A DNA stretch of 7,764 bases from Lachnospiraceae bacterium (GCA_017416055.1 JAFQDI010000207.1:1-7764), one strand, 5' to 3'; counted from the first letter of the stretch, positions 1 through 6,909 are shown. Notes: generated by a model from the letters alone, not told the origin. Numbers and translations: made by a program.

Positions 1-1635
1 GATGGTTGTCGCATCGCAAACCTCGGTAGGTCCGTAATACTGGATCGCGCCGGGATATACGAAGCAGGTTTCAACCGCCCACTCATCACGATGAGCCTCG
101 AAGTACTTGAAGGGAGCACCGTCAAGCTCAACCAGAGCCTTCTTGATAACGGGCTTGTCCTCGCCGTGTCTTCTCTCAATGTTCATCATCTTCGTGATGG
201 GCATACCGCCTGCAACCCACTCATTTGCGGGAGCGGACAGGTTGGAAACCTTGGACAGGTATCCGTTGTAGCCGTACTGGATCAGCATGAATGCGTTGTA
301 ACCCAGAGAGTAGCAGTAGTCGGAGTCAAAGTTGGAAGGGAAAGCACATCTTCCCTCGTAGCCGAGGAAGTGATGAAGTGCACTGAATTTGCCCTTGTAG
401 GTGCCGGCTGCCTTTCTTGCTGCCAGATTTTCCTTAACCATAGCGGAGAACAGCTTCTCGGACTCGATCAGGGATACCTGCACGTTTCCGTGGGGATCTC
501 TGTCAAGGAACAGCTGCTGCTGGATCGCCTGAGGAAGGATAGCGAATACGTCCATGGACTCTTTGGTCAGACCCTTCTGAATAAATGCATACTTTGCATC
601 CCAGGAAGGAAGAGCGTTGAACTCGTCAGCCTTGCTTCCTGCAAGAAGCTCGTTGATCTCATGGATCAATACGGAGAACTCGGGAACGAACTCAACAACA
701 CCCTCGGGGATAACTGCAACACCGAAGTTCATACCCTTTGCAGCTCTCTTCTCAAATGCATCAGCGATATAGTTGGTGATGTCGGCCAGAGACATCTTCT
801 TCTCCGCAACCTCCTCAGAAACGAGGCAGATGTTGGGCTGAGTCTGAAGCGCACACTCAAGGGCTACGTGGGAAGCGGAACGTCCCATTACCTTAACGAA
901 ATGCCAGTATTTCTTAGCGGAGTTAGCGTCTCTCTCGATGTTTCCGATGATCTCGCTGTAGGTCTTGGTAGCGGTATCGAAACCAAAGGAGCACTCGATA
1001 TCCTCATTCTTCAAGTCGCCGTCGATGGTCTTAGGGCATCCGATTACCTGAACACCGGTGTTGTGAGCAGCGAAGTACTCAGCGAGAACGCCTGCGTTGG
1101 TGTTGGAATCGTCACCGCCGATGATCACGATCGCGGTGATGCCGTGCTTCTTGCAAACCTCTGCTACAATGGCAAACTGTTCGGCAGTCTCCAACTTTGT
1201 TCTGCCGGAACCGATGATATCGAAACCGCCGGTATTTCTGTACTGATCGATATATTCGTCGTCAAAGATCACGTAGCTGTCCTCGAGAAGACCGCTGGGG
1301 CCGCCCTTGAAACCATAGAGAACGTTTTCTTTGTTGGTTGCCTTTAATGCATCATATAAACCGCAGATAACATTGTGTCCGCCGGGAGCCTGTCCGCCGG
1401 AAAGAATAACACCTACAACCTGCTTCTTAGCTTCGGAGGTATTCTGTCCCTTCTGGAACGTGATTTCCTTCTTACCGTAGGTGTTCGGGAAAAGTGCCTT
1501 GATCTTTTCCTGATCAGCTACGCTCTGAGTCTCCTGACCTTCCTTCACGCAAATATCAGCAATGCCGTTTCTCAGCATTCCGGGAAGCTTGGGAGTATAC
1601 TCATATCTTGCCTTCTGTAATGATGAAATTTTCAT
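1..1635 (-). CDS. pfp: Diphosphate-dependent 6-phosphofructokinase (PPi-PFK), 3' end off the window
   Basis: Cytosolic glycolytic enzyme that reversibly phosphorylates fructose 6-phosphate to fructose 1,6-bisphosphate with pyrophosphate as donor (EC 2.7.1.90). The complement of the window start reads as 545 uninterrupted codons from ATG at 1635. Visible motifs are GGQAPGGHN (residues 80-88), GGDDS (173-177), PKTIDGD (201-207, catalytic Asp205), [13 protein letters not shown] (242-254) and GYEGR (425-429). Asp176 and Lys202 replace the two glycines of ATP-dependent PFKs (E. coli Gly104 and Gly124), the established signature of PPi use. Length fits the long PFP-beta-like clade of about 550 residues, so only a few C-terminal residues are missing. 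The start is supported by GAGGAGA at 1643-1649, seven bases upstream. It is monocistronic as far as seen, with its own promoter. Family assignment is secure; physiological direction cannot be read from sequence. Confidence 0.96.
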   Translation of the reverse strand, partial: MKISSLQKARYEYTPKLPGMLRNGIADICVKEGQETQSVADQEKIKALFPNTYGKKEITFQKGQNTSEAKKQVVGVILSGGQAPGGHNVICGLYDALKATNKENVLYGFKGGPSGLLEDSYVIFDDEYIDQYRNTGGFDIIGSGRTKLETAEQFAIVAEVCKKHGITAIVIIGGDDSNTNAGVLAEYFAAHNTGVQVIGCPKTIDGDLKNEDIECSFGFDTATKTYSEIIGNIERDANSAKKYWHFVKVMGRSASHVALECALQTQPNICLVSEEVAEKKMSLADITNYIADAFEKRAAKGMNFGVAVIPEGVVEFVPEFSVLIHEINELLAGSKADEFNALPSWDAKYAFIQKGLTKESMDVFAILPQAIQQQLFLDRDPHGNVQVSLIESEKLFSAMVKENLAARKAAGTYKGKFSALHHFLGYEGRCAFPSNFDSDYCYSLGYNAFMLIQYGYNGYLSKVSNLSAPANEWVAGGMPITKMMNIERRHGEDKPVIKKALVELDGAPFKYFEAHRDEWAVETCFVYPGAIQYYGPTEVCDATTI

Positions 1636-1687
1636 AACTACATCTCCTCAAAATGTTTTATAGCGAAAAACGCCCAATCAGAGTTAT

Positions 1688-1714
1688 ATTATAACATCGT
1701 GGAACTTTTTTCAA
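1688..1714 (-). promoter_or_regulatory. Sigma-A-type promoter of the PPi-PFK gene
   Basis: On the minus strand a perfect -10 hexamer TATAAT (1693-1688) is preceded by TTGAAA (1714-1709) with a 15-base spacer, which is short. A 17-base spacing is obtained if the -35 is read two bases earlier. The start point would fall near 1681, giving a 5' leader of about 45 bases that ends in the GAGGAGA ribosome binding site. The -35 lies inside an 11-bp inverted repeat, so a DNA-binding regulator could act here. Confidence 0.65.
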
Positions 1715-1734
1715 GACCTATCGTGAAAAAAGTT
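1703..1734. repeat. 11-bp perfect inverted repeat at the PPi-PFK promoter
   Basis: The arms AACTTTTTTCA (1703-1713) and TGAAAAAAGTT (1724-1734) are perfectly complementary and separated by 10 bases. The right half lies upstream of the -35 of the pfp promoter and the left half overlaps that -35. It also lies 31-67 bases past the stop of the MBL gene read on the same strand. The stem is AT-rich and lacks a GC core, so it is a poor intrinsic terminator; an operator-like role is an inference. Confidence 0.6.
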
Positions 1735-1769
1735 TGTATAAATGACCGGAAAGCCTTCGGGTAGAGGCA

Positions 1770-2573
1770 TCACAGTGACAGAATCTCACCGTCCTCCGGC
1801 ACATAAAGTGTTCCGCGATAGTAGAGTTTTCCTTCATTTGTATACAGCTCTTTTCGGTTTGCGATGGTTTTGTCCTCGGTGTGCCACAGAACCAGATTAG
1901 GCACGTGATTTGCCTCAGCCAGCTCCGCTGCATCCTTTGCCGTGCTGTGATGCTTTTCATAGGGCTTGAACCGGTCACGATCACCGTAGAGGCAAAAGGC
2001 TTCGGTGAGTAGCCAGTCAGCGTCCTTGAGATAGAATGCTCTGTTTTGGCTGATCGGCTCGTCACCTGCACAAACCAGTTTCCTTCCGTCTGCCAGTCGG
2101 AAGACGAAACCAAATTGCTTTGCTTTGGTGGAGAGAATATCGAAGAAAGTGACCTCATGTGCGAGAATATTTTGTGTGCAGCCGTCAGTCACTTCCACAA
2201 ACAGGATCCGCTCGTCAAACAGGTTACAGAATTTTTTCTGAATGGTCAGCCGGCAGAGTGTTTTGATCGTGTTGATCAGTTCACCGTGGCAGTAGATGGT
2301 TAAATTGCCCTCGTATTTACCTTTTAACATGTCTGTGGCAATCATGCGCACCATCCAGACGATGCCGAGAATGTGATCGTTATGCTCATGGGTCACGAAG
2401 ATATGATGGATCTTTGCGAGAGAAACCTGCATGTCCTCTAGAATGCGCAGGATACCATTGCCTCCACCGGCATCCACCATAAAGTATTCCTCATTGTCAC
2501 GAATGGCGAAGCAAGTATTATAGCAGTGGGTGACGGCGGCATTTCCGGTGCCGAAAACGTAGAGTTGTTCCAT
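1770..2573 (-). CDS. RNase Z-like metallo-beta-lactamase-fold hydrolase
   Basis: Predicted 267-residue cytosolic metallohydrolase; substrate unknown. The metal-binding motif HEHNDH is at residues 62-67 (His62, His64, Asp66, His67). A GDEP turn supplies Asp171, an HST loop like that of RNase Z is at 209-211, and the last ligand is probably His231 in LWHTED. The histidine usually found before the FGF segment (G155) is absent: residues 147 and 149 are Leu and Thr. The open frame continues upstream past 2573, but ATG at 2573 is the right start. It has AGGAGG at 2581-2586 seven bases upstream, and the protein begins with the fold's first strand (LYVFGTGNA); the extension only shadows the opposite gene. 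The length is shorter than tRNase Z (about 300), so it is probably a paralogue rather than the tRNA 3' processing enzyme. It is divergent from the DUF3810 gene and 134 bases upstream of the PPi-PFK start on the same strand. Confidence 0.9.
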   Translation of the reverse strand: MEQLYVFGTGNAAVTHCYNTCFAIRDNEEYFMVDAGGGNGILRILEDMQVSLAKIHHIFVTHEHNDHILGIVWMVRMIATDMLKGKYEGNLTIYCHGELINTIKTLCRLTIQKKFCNLFDERILFVEVTDGCTQNILAHEVTFFDILSTKAKQFGFVFRLADGRKLVCAGDEPISQNRAFYLKDADWLLTEAFCLYGDRDRFKPYEKHHSTAKDAAELAEANHVPNLVLWHTEDKTIANRKELYTNEGKLYYRGTLYVPEDGEILSL

Positions 2574-2604
2574 CCTTGAACCTCCTCTGAATAGGGATAG
2601 AAAC

Positions 2605-2633
2605 AGTTTATCAGAAAGTTTGTCAGACTGCAA
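2605..2633 (-). promoter_or_regulatory. Probable promoter of the MBL-fold gene
   Basis: On the minus strand TTGCAG (2633-2628) and TAAACT (2610-2605) are 17 bases apart, and the -10 is preceded by TGA, forming an extended -10 (TGn). The predicted start near 2598 leaves a leader of about 25 bases including the AGGAGG site. The -35 is weak, and another TTGACA at 2650-2645 has no acceptable -10 partner. The whole -10 lies inside a repeated motif. Confidence 0.45.
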
Positions 2634-2643
2634 GAAATAGCTG

Positions 2644-2673
2644 TTGTCAAAACAGGGGGAAATCTGATAAACT
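2644..2673 (+). promoter_or_regulatory. Probable promoter of the DUF3810 gene
   Basis: TTGTCA (2644-2649) and TAAACT (2668-2673) are separated by 18 bases, with TGA immediately before the -10 as an extended -10 element. The predicted start is near 2680, giving a leader of about 29 bases to the ATG at 2709. It is arranged back to back with the MBL promoter, and its -10 is the inverted copy of the same repeated motif. Confidence 0.45.
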
Positions 2674-2708
2674 GAAAGAAAGTTTATCATGAGCGAGGGG
2701 AGAGCAGA

Positions 2709-2741
2709 ATGGAAGAGAATACGGTAAAAAAGAAGGTTTAG
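2709..2741 (+). CDS. Ten-codon ORF: probable original N-terminus of the DUF3810 protein, cut by an in-frame TAG
   Basis: ATG at 2709 has a good Shine-Dalgarno-like AGGGGAG at 2696-2702 and opens MEENTVKKKV followed by TAG at 2739-2741. The next codon, TTG at 2742, is in the same frame and begins the long DUF3810 frame. The polar, lysine-rich peptide is what one expects as the cytoplasmic start before the first membrane segment, so the simplest reading is that TAG replaced a sense codon (AAG, CAG or GAG would each need one change). Alternatives are a short leader peptide coupled to reinitiation at TTG, or a sequencing error. Confidence 0.55.
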   Translation: MEENTVKKKV

Positions 2742-3833
2742 TTGCCTGAAAATTGGAAGCGCTGGTTCTGGGTACTGATTCCGTTGGTGATCACGCTGAT
2801 CCTTCAACTCCTTGCCAGGAAAGTGGGATGGTTTGGTACCTGGTACATTCGAACCGTTTATCCGGTTTTTGTGAACACGCTGGGGCGCGTGATGTCCATC
2901 TTTCCATTTTCTGTGGTGGAGATCGGACTGTATGTGTTGATCCTTGGATTTGTTGTGTACACGGTGGTTTTGGTGGTGAAGGCAATCCGAAAGCAGGGGC
3001 ATCCGTTGAAACTTTTCGTGGGCTGGATACATAAGGGATTGACTACAGTCGCCCTTCTTTTGATGGTCTATACGGTAACTTGCGGGGTGAACTACTATGC
3101 ACAGGCGTTTTCTGCGACACAGGGGTTGAAGATTCAGAAATCGACGAAGGAAGAGCTGATCGCACTCACTCGTTTTCTGGCGGAGCAGGTGAACGAAGCG
3201 GCGAAGCAGATGACGACGGACGAGGACGGGTGTACGAAGATCACAGTGGATGTGCAGGCCGAGGCAGTGAAGGCGATGCACGCAGCGGCAGCGGAGTATC
3301 CTGTTCTGGAAGGATATTTTCCGAAGCCCAAACTGGTTTTGGTATCAAGAATCCTCTCGGTGCAGCAGGTCAGCGGTGTTTACTCCCCGTTTACGGTGGA
3401 GGCGAATGTGAACCGCGAGATGACCGCCTACAATATTCCGTTTACGGCCTGTCACGAATTGTCTCACCTGAAGGGCTTTATGAGAGAGGATGAGGCAAAC
3501 TTTATCGCCTATCTGGCCTGTGCAGCGTCCGATTGCGCTGAGTTCAATTACAGCGGTGCGCTGCTTGCCTATATATACAGTGGGAATGCGCTTTACAGCG
3601 CGGATAAGGACACGTATTGGGAGATTCGTGATACCTTGAGCGATGTGGCCAAGAAAGACCTGGCAGCCAACAATGCATTCTGGGACCGCTTCGAGACGAA
3701 GATCGCAGAGGTACATGACAAGGTGAACAATTCTTACCTGCAGAGCAATGGCCAGTCTGACGGAACCAAAAGCTATGGTCGGATGGTCGATCTGCTTCTT
3801 GCGATGATGCGTGAGCGAACGGATGCCGAGTAG
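2742..3833 (+). CDS. DUF3810-type membrane protein with zinc-peptidase motif (start at TTG, or interrupted by TAG)
   Basis: A 363-residue predicted integral membrane protein of the DUF3810 family, whose function is not established. Hydrophobic segments lie at about residues 9-25, 58-80 and 97-116, followed by a long soluble domain. That domain carries HELSH (His238, Glu239, His242) and, shortly after, REDEANF with Glu249 or Glu251 as likely third zinc ligand, the layout of zincin-type metallopeptidases. A proteolytic role is inferred from this motif only. The start is unusual: TTG at 2742 follows directly on a TAG that ends an in-frame ATG peptide from 2709. An AGAAGG-like site (2731-2736) lies five bases before the TTG, so reinitiation is possible. 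Otherwise the gene may be a recent nonsense allele, although the remaining frame is intact. It is divergent from the MBL hydrolase gene with shared repeats between them. Confidence 0.82.
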   Translation: MPENWKRWFWVLIPLVITLILQLLARKVGWFGTWYIRTVYPVFVNTLGRVMSIFPFSVVEIGLYVLILGFVVYTVVLVVKAIRKQGHPLKLFVGWIHKGLTTVALLLMVYTVTCGVNYYAQAFSATQGLKIQKSTKEELIALTRFLAEQVNEAAKQMTTDEDGCTKITVDVQAEAVKAMHAAAAEYPVLEGYFPKPKLVLVSRILSVQQVSGVYSPFTVEANVNREMTAYNIPFTACHELSHLKGFMREDEANFIAYLACAASDCAEFNYSGALLAYIYSGNALYSADKDTYWEIRDTLSDVAKKDLAANNAFWDRFETKIAEVHDKVNNSYLQSNGQSDGTKSYGRMVDLLLAMMRERTDAE

Positions 3834-3834
3834 G

Positions 3835-3891
3835 CAGATTGCATGGAAAAAAGTGTAAAAATCCGGATATTTTTACGGCTTTACAGATTGC
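3835..3891 (+). repeat. 8-bp inverted repeat between flanking CAGATTGC direct repeats, upstream of typA
   Basis: GTAAAAAT (3855-3862) and ATTTTTAC (3869-3876) form an inverted repeat with a CCGGAT centre. CAGATTGC occurs at 3835-3842 and again at 3884-3891, the second copy overlapping the typA -35. With an AT-only arm and no T-run after it, this is a weak candidate for the DUF3810 terminator and equally could be a protein-binding site. No better terminator is visible after 3833. Confidence 0.4.
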
Positions 3892-3916
3892 CTGTGAGAA
3901 AAAACTGTGTTACACT
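3888..3916 (+). promoter_or_regulatory. Probable typA promoter
   Basis: TTGCCT (3888-3893) and TACACT (3911-3916) are separated by 17 bases, with TGT just before the -10 giving an extended -10. The start point would be near 3923, leaving a leader of about 63 bases. The leader contains a small hairpin (TATCC 3931-3935 with GGATA 3940-3944, loop TGAA) and the AGAAGG ribosome binding site at 3972-3977. Confidence 0.5.
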
Positions 3917-3985
3917 ATGTTAGTTGTGGGTATCCTGAAGGATATTCCGGTTGAACGTCTTAAATTCAGACAGAAGGTGTGACAG

Positions 3986-5818
3986 ATGAAAACAAAAAGA
4001 GAAGATATTCGAAATATTGCGATCATTGCCCACGTTGACCACGGCAAAACCACGTTGGTGGACGAGCTCTTAAAGCAGAGCGGTGTGTTCCGTGAGAATC
4101 AGGCAGTGGTTGATCGTGTGATGGATTCCGGTGATATTGAGCGGGAGCGCGGTATCACGATTTTGGCCAAGAACACGGCGGTGATGTACAAAAACACAAA
4201 GATCAATATTATTGATACTCCCGGACATGCGGACTTCGGTGGCGAGGTGGAGCGTGTTCTCAAGATGGTGAACGGTGTTATCCTGGTGGTGGATGCGTTC
4301 GAAGGCGCGATGCCCCAGACCAGATTCGTTCTGCAGAAAGCACTGGATCTGGATCTGCCGGTGATTGTCTGCGTGAATAAGATCGATCGCCCTGAGGCCA
4401 GATGCGACGAGGTCGTGGACGAAGTGCTGGAGCTGTTGATTGATTTGGAGGCCAGCGACGAGCAACTTGACTGTCCGTTTGTATATGCGTCGGCGAGGGA
4501 CGGCTACGCGGTGACGGATCTTTCAGACGAGCAGGTGAGCATGGAGCCCCTGTTTGAGACGATCGTGAACTATATTCCTGCACCGGAAGGTGATCCGGAT
4601 GCGGATACACAGGTATTGATCAGCACCATCGATTACAATGAATATGTCGGTCGTATCGGTGTCGGCAAGATCGATAATGGTTCCCTCAAGGTGAATCAGG
4701 AAGTGGTGCTGCTGAATGCCCACGATCCGGACAAATGTAAAAAAGTAAAGATCAGCAAGCTCTACGAGTTTGATGGATTGAATAAGGTGGAGGTTCGCGA
4801 GGCTTCCATGGGAGCGATCGTGGCGATTTCCGGCATTGCGGATATCCACATCGGTGATACGCTCTGTTCTCCGGAGAATCCGGTGGCGATCCCCTTCCAG
4901 AAGATTTCCGAGCCCACTATCGCGATGCATTTCCTAGTAAATGACAGTCCGTTGGCCGGACTGGAGGGAAAATTTGTGACTTCACGCCATCTGCGTGATC
5001 GACTGTTCCGCGAGCTGAATACAGATGTCAGCCTTCGCGTAGAAGAGACGGACAATGCGGACCAGTTCAAGGTTTCCGGTCGAGGAGAGCTTCATCTGTC
5101 CGTACTGATCGAGAATATGCGCCGTGAGGGTTATGAGTTCGCGGTGAGCAAAGCAGAGGTGCTGTATCGGCACGATGAGAACGGAAAGCTGCTGGAGCCC
5201 ATGGAGCGCGCATACGTTGATGTGGACGAGGAGTTTTCCGGCACCGTGATCCAGAAGCTGAGCCAGAGAAAGGGCGAGCTTCTGAACATGGCCGCAGGCA
5301 ACGGCGGAAACACCCGTTTGGAGTTTTCGATTCCCTCACGTGGTCTGATCGGTTATCGCGATGAGTTTCTGACTGACACGAAGGGTACCGGTGTGATTAA
5401 CCAGATCTTTGATGGTTACGGTCCGTTCAAGGGAGAGATCCAGTACAGAAAGAACGGGTCCCTGATCGCTTTTGAGGACGGCGAGAGCATCACTTACGGT
5501 CTGTTCAACGCACAGGAGAGAGGCGATCTGTTCATCGGAGCGGGAGAGCGCGTGTACGCCGGTATGGTGGTCGGAGAGAACGCAAAGACCGACGATATTG
5601 AGGTAAACGTCTGCAAACGAAAGCAGCTGACAAACACCCGTGCTTCCGGATCGGACGAGGCACTTCGCCTGGTTCCGCCGAAGCAGCTGAGTCTCGAGCA
5701 GTGTCTGGAGTTCATCGACACGGATGAACTTCTGGAGGTGACACCGAAACATCTGCGTATCCGCAAGAAAATCCTGGATTCCAAGCAAAGAAAGCGTGCG
5801 GAAATCCACAAAGGCTGA
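3986..5818 (+). CDS. typA: Ribosome-associated translational GTPase TypA/BipA
   Basis: A 610-residue EF-G-like GTPase that binds the ribosome; in bacteria the family supports ribosome assembly and growth under cold and other stress. The G motifs are all present: G1 AHVDHGKTT (15-23), G2 RGITI (55-59), G3 DTPGH (77-81), G4 NKID (131-134) and G5 SA (169-170). The EF-Tu-like beta-barrel follows at about 200-300, the EF-G III-like domain from about 305 to 390 (with SGRGELHLSVLIENMRREG), and an EF-G V-like domain to about 480 (SRGLIGYRDEF region). The TypA-specific C-terminal domain ends at 610 (ALRLVPPKQLSLEQ, TPKHLRIRKK). Length matches the usual 605-615. ATG at 3986 is chosen for its AGAAGG site eight bases upstream and the canonical KREDIRNIAIIAHVDHGK start. 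It ends with tandem stops TGA TAA. It has its own promoter and is followed closely by a separate promoter for the HAD gene. Confidence 0.98.
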   Translation: MKTKREDIRNIAIIAHVDHGKTTLVDELLKQSGVFRENQAVVDRVMDSGDIERERGITILAKNTAVMYKNTKINIIDTPGHADFGGEVERVLKMVNGVILVVDAFEGAMPQTRFVLQKALDLDLPVIVCVNKIDRPEARCDEVVDEVLELLIDLEASDEQLDCPFVYASARDGYAVTDLSDEQVSMEPLFETIVNYIPAPEGDPDADTQVLISTIDYNEYVGRIGVGKIDNGSLKVNQEVVLLNAHDPDKCKKVKISKLYEFDGLNKVEVREASMGAIVAISGIADIHIGDTLCSPENPVAIPFQKISEPTIAMHFLVNDSPLAGLEGKFVTSRHLRDRLFRELNTDVSLRVEETDNADQFKVSGRGELHLSVLIENMRREGYEFAVSKAEVLYRHDENGKLLEPMERAYVDVDEEFSGTVIQKLSQRKGELLNMAAGNGGNTRLEFSIPSRGLIGYRDEFLTDTKGTGVINQIFDGYGPFKGEIQYRKNGSLIAFEDGESITYGLFNAQERGDLFIGAGERVYAGMVVGENAKTDDIEVNVCKRKQLTNTRASGSDEALRLVPPKQLSLEQCLEFIDTDELLEVTPKHLRIRKKILDSKQRKRAEIHKG

Positions 5819-5827
5819 TAATCACTA

Positions 5828-5856
5828 TTGAAAAAGTCATACCGGGTGTGTATGAT
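5828..5856 (+). promoter_or_regulatory. Strong sigma-A-type promoter for the HAD phosphatase gene
   Basis: TTGAAA (5828-5833) and TATGAT (5851-5856) are separated by an ideal 17 bases, with TGTG just before the -10. Transcription would start near 5863. No clear terminator separates typA from this promoter, so some readthrough transcript is possible. Confidence 0.75.
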
Positions 5857-5872
5857 AAAAGGAAGAGAACGT

Positions 5873-5886
5873 CCGGAGTGATCCGG
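5873..5886 (+). other. Small hairpin in the HAD gene leader
   Basis: CCGGA (5873-5877) and TCCGG (5882-5886) pair around a GTGA tetraloop. It lies about 10 bases after the predicted start point and 11 bases before the AAAGGAG ribosome binding site. A 5' stem that stabilises the mRNA is a plausible reading; it has no T-run and is not a terminator. Confidence 0.35.
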
Positions 5887-5910
5887 TGGAAAGAATAAAG
5901 GAGAGTGTAC

Positions 5911-6723
5911 ATGAACGATAAGTTAAAGGCATTGGAAAAGATCAAACTGTTTGTCCTGGATATGGATGGAACCTTCTATTTTGACGATGAGATCATCGAG
6001 GGTTCTCTGGAGTTCCTTGAGGCAGTGAAGGAGAGCGGAAGAGATTATATCTTCTTCACCAATAACTCCTCCAAGTCCCCCAGCATCTATATTAAGAGAC
6101 TGGCAGGCATGAATTGCTTCATCGAGAGAAAGCAGATCATGACTTCCGGTGACGTGACCATCAAATATCTGCAGACCAACTATGCGGACAAGACCGTTTA
6201 TCTGGTTGGAACTCCTGCACTTGAGGAGACCTTCATTGAGGCAGGCATCAAGCTGACCAAGGATATGCCGGATATCGTTGTGGTGGGCTTCGATATGACG
6301 CTGACCTACGAGAAGCTGGAGCGCGCATGTACTTACATCCGCAACGGCGCAATGTTCCTGGCTACTCATCTGGACATCAACTGCCCGACCAAGGAAGGCT
6401 TTATTCCGGACTGTGGCGCGTTCTGTGCGGCGATCGCTCTGTCCACCGGCGTTCAGCCCAGATACCTCGGCAAGCCCTTCAAGGAGACCGTGGATATGGT
6501 TCTGGCATCCACCGGCTATGCTCGTGAGGAGATTGCTTTCGTCGGCGACAGACTGTACACCGACGTGGCAACCGGCGTGAAGAACGGAGCGAACGGCTTC
6601 TTGGTACTGACCGGCGAGACTCATCTTGAGGACGTGGAGAAGTCTGAGGTGAAGCCCGATGTGATCTACGATTCCCTGTATGAGATCGGATGCTGCATCC
6701 GCGAGCTGGAGGCATCCAAGTAA
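5911..6723 (+). CDS. HAD-IIA family (NagD-like) phosphatase
   Basis: A 270-residue cytosolic phosphatase of the haloacid dehalogenase superfamily, subfamily IIA (NagD, 4-nitrophenylphosphatase and AraL relatives); likely acts on sugar or nucleotide phosphates, exact substrate unknown. Motif I is DMDGT (Asp17 nucleophile, Asp19 acid/base), motif II is TNNSS (50-54), the motif III lysine is Lys188 in LGKPFKE, and motif IV is GDRLYTD (Asp213, Asp218 for magnesium). The C2-type cap lies between motifs II and III, at about 75-180. The start at ATG 5911 has AAAGGAG seven bases upstream; a GTG two codons earlier would sit too close to that site. The gene has its own promoter and is followed by a hairpin terminator, so it is probably a single-gene unit. 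Confidence 0.93.
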   Translation: MNDKLKALEKIKLFVLDMDGTFYFDDEIIEGSLEFLEAVKESGRDYIFFTNNSSKSPSIYIKRLAGMNCFIERKQIMTSGDVTIKYLQTNYADKTVYLVGTPALEETFIEAGIKLTKDMPDIVVVGFDMTLTYEKLERACTYIRNGAMFLATHLDINCPTKEGFIPDCGAFCAAIALSTGVQPRYLGKPFKETVDMVLASTGYAREEIAFVGDRLYTDVATGVKNGANGFLVLTGETHLEDVEKSEVKPDVIYDSLYEIGCCIRELEASK

Positions 6724-6760
6724 GAGCAATTTGGAGCATAATAGTATGTATGAGTATATG

Positions 6761-6789
6761 GGCTGTTGCACGATGGTGTAGCAGCCTTT
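6761..6789 (+). terminator. Intrinsic terminator after the HAD gene
   Basis: GGCTGTTGCAC (6761-6771) pairs with GTGTAGCAGCC (6776-6786), 11 pairs including two G-T wobbles, around a GATG tetraloop, followed by TTTG. The stem is strong but the T-run is short, so termination may be incomplete. Confidence 0.65.
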
Positions 6790-6909
6790 GCTGTAACGTT
6801 CGTTTTGGGGTTGGCGCGAGAAAATATCAAGGAAAGATGTTTTTAAGTTGGAAAAAGAGACAGCAACCCTTTGGTAGGTAGTAAAGGTGCTGGTAAGGAG
6901 GGTGTGACA
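6787..6909 (+). other. Intergenic region before the lipoprotein gene; no convincing promoter
   Basis: I see no well-spaced -35/-10 pair here. A 14-codon ATG frame (6837-6881) lies within it, but its AAGGA site is only about four bases from the ATG, so it is probably not real. The ribosome binding site of the lipoprotein gene, AAGGAGGG at 6895-6902, is the one clear element. Confidence 0.4.

Larger units (their letters stand above)
2604..2690. repeat. Array of four AGTTTRTCA motifs in a divergent control region
   Basis: Copies are CAGTTTATCAGA at 2604-2615, AGTTTGTCAGA at 2617-2627, the inverted copy TCTGATAAACTG at 2663-2674, and AGTTTATCAT at 2681-2690. The first and third form a perfect 12-bp inverted repeat with 47 bases between. 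The first two are direct repeats at 12-base phasing. Two copies contain the -10 elements of the back-to-back promoters and the fourth begins at the predicted start point of the plus-strand promoter. This placement is typical of operator sites for one regulator controlling both genes; the regulator is not encoded in the window. Confidence 0.6.

Noticed and set aside
91..1347. A 418-codon open frame on the plus strand
   Set aside because: It lies wholly antisense, codon on codon, to the PPi-PFK gene, whose product is recognised along its whole length. Its translation resembles no family I know and it has no ribosome binding site; it exists because the real gene avoids the codons that would be stops on the other strand.
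1740..1768. Possible terminator after the MBL gene (GCCT/AGGC around 1753-1768)
   Set aside because: Only about four pairs can form and no T-run follows on the minus strand within a useful distance, so it was not called.
2574..3281. Upstream extension of the MBL reading frame to a 503-codon ORF
   Set aside because: The extension is antisense to the DUF3810 gene and low in plausible protein character. ATG at 2573 has a clear AGGAGG site and starts the MBL fold directly.
5905..5910. GTG at 5905 as an alternative start of the HAD gene
   Set aside because: It lies only one base after the AAAGGAG site; ATG at 5911 has proper seven-base spacing.
5923..6771. A 282-codon minus-strand frame opposite the HAD phosphatase
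   Set aside because: It is an antisense shadow of a gene with all four HAD motifs; no ribosome binding site or family resemblance.
6837..6881. A 14-codon ORF (MFLSWKKRQQPFGR) before the lipoprotein gene
   Set aside because: The AAGGA before it is only about four bases from the ATG, and such short frames are common by chance. There is no attenuator-like structure linked to it.
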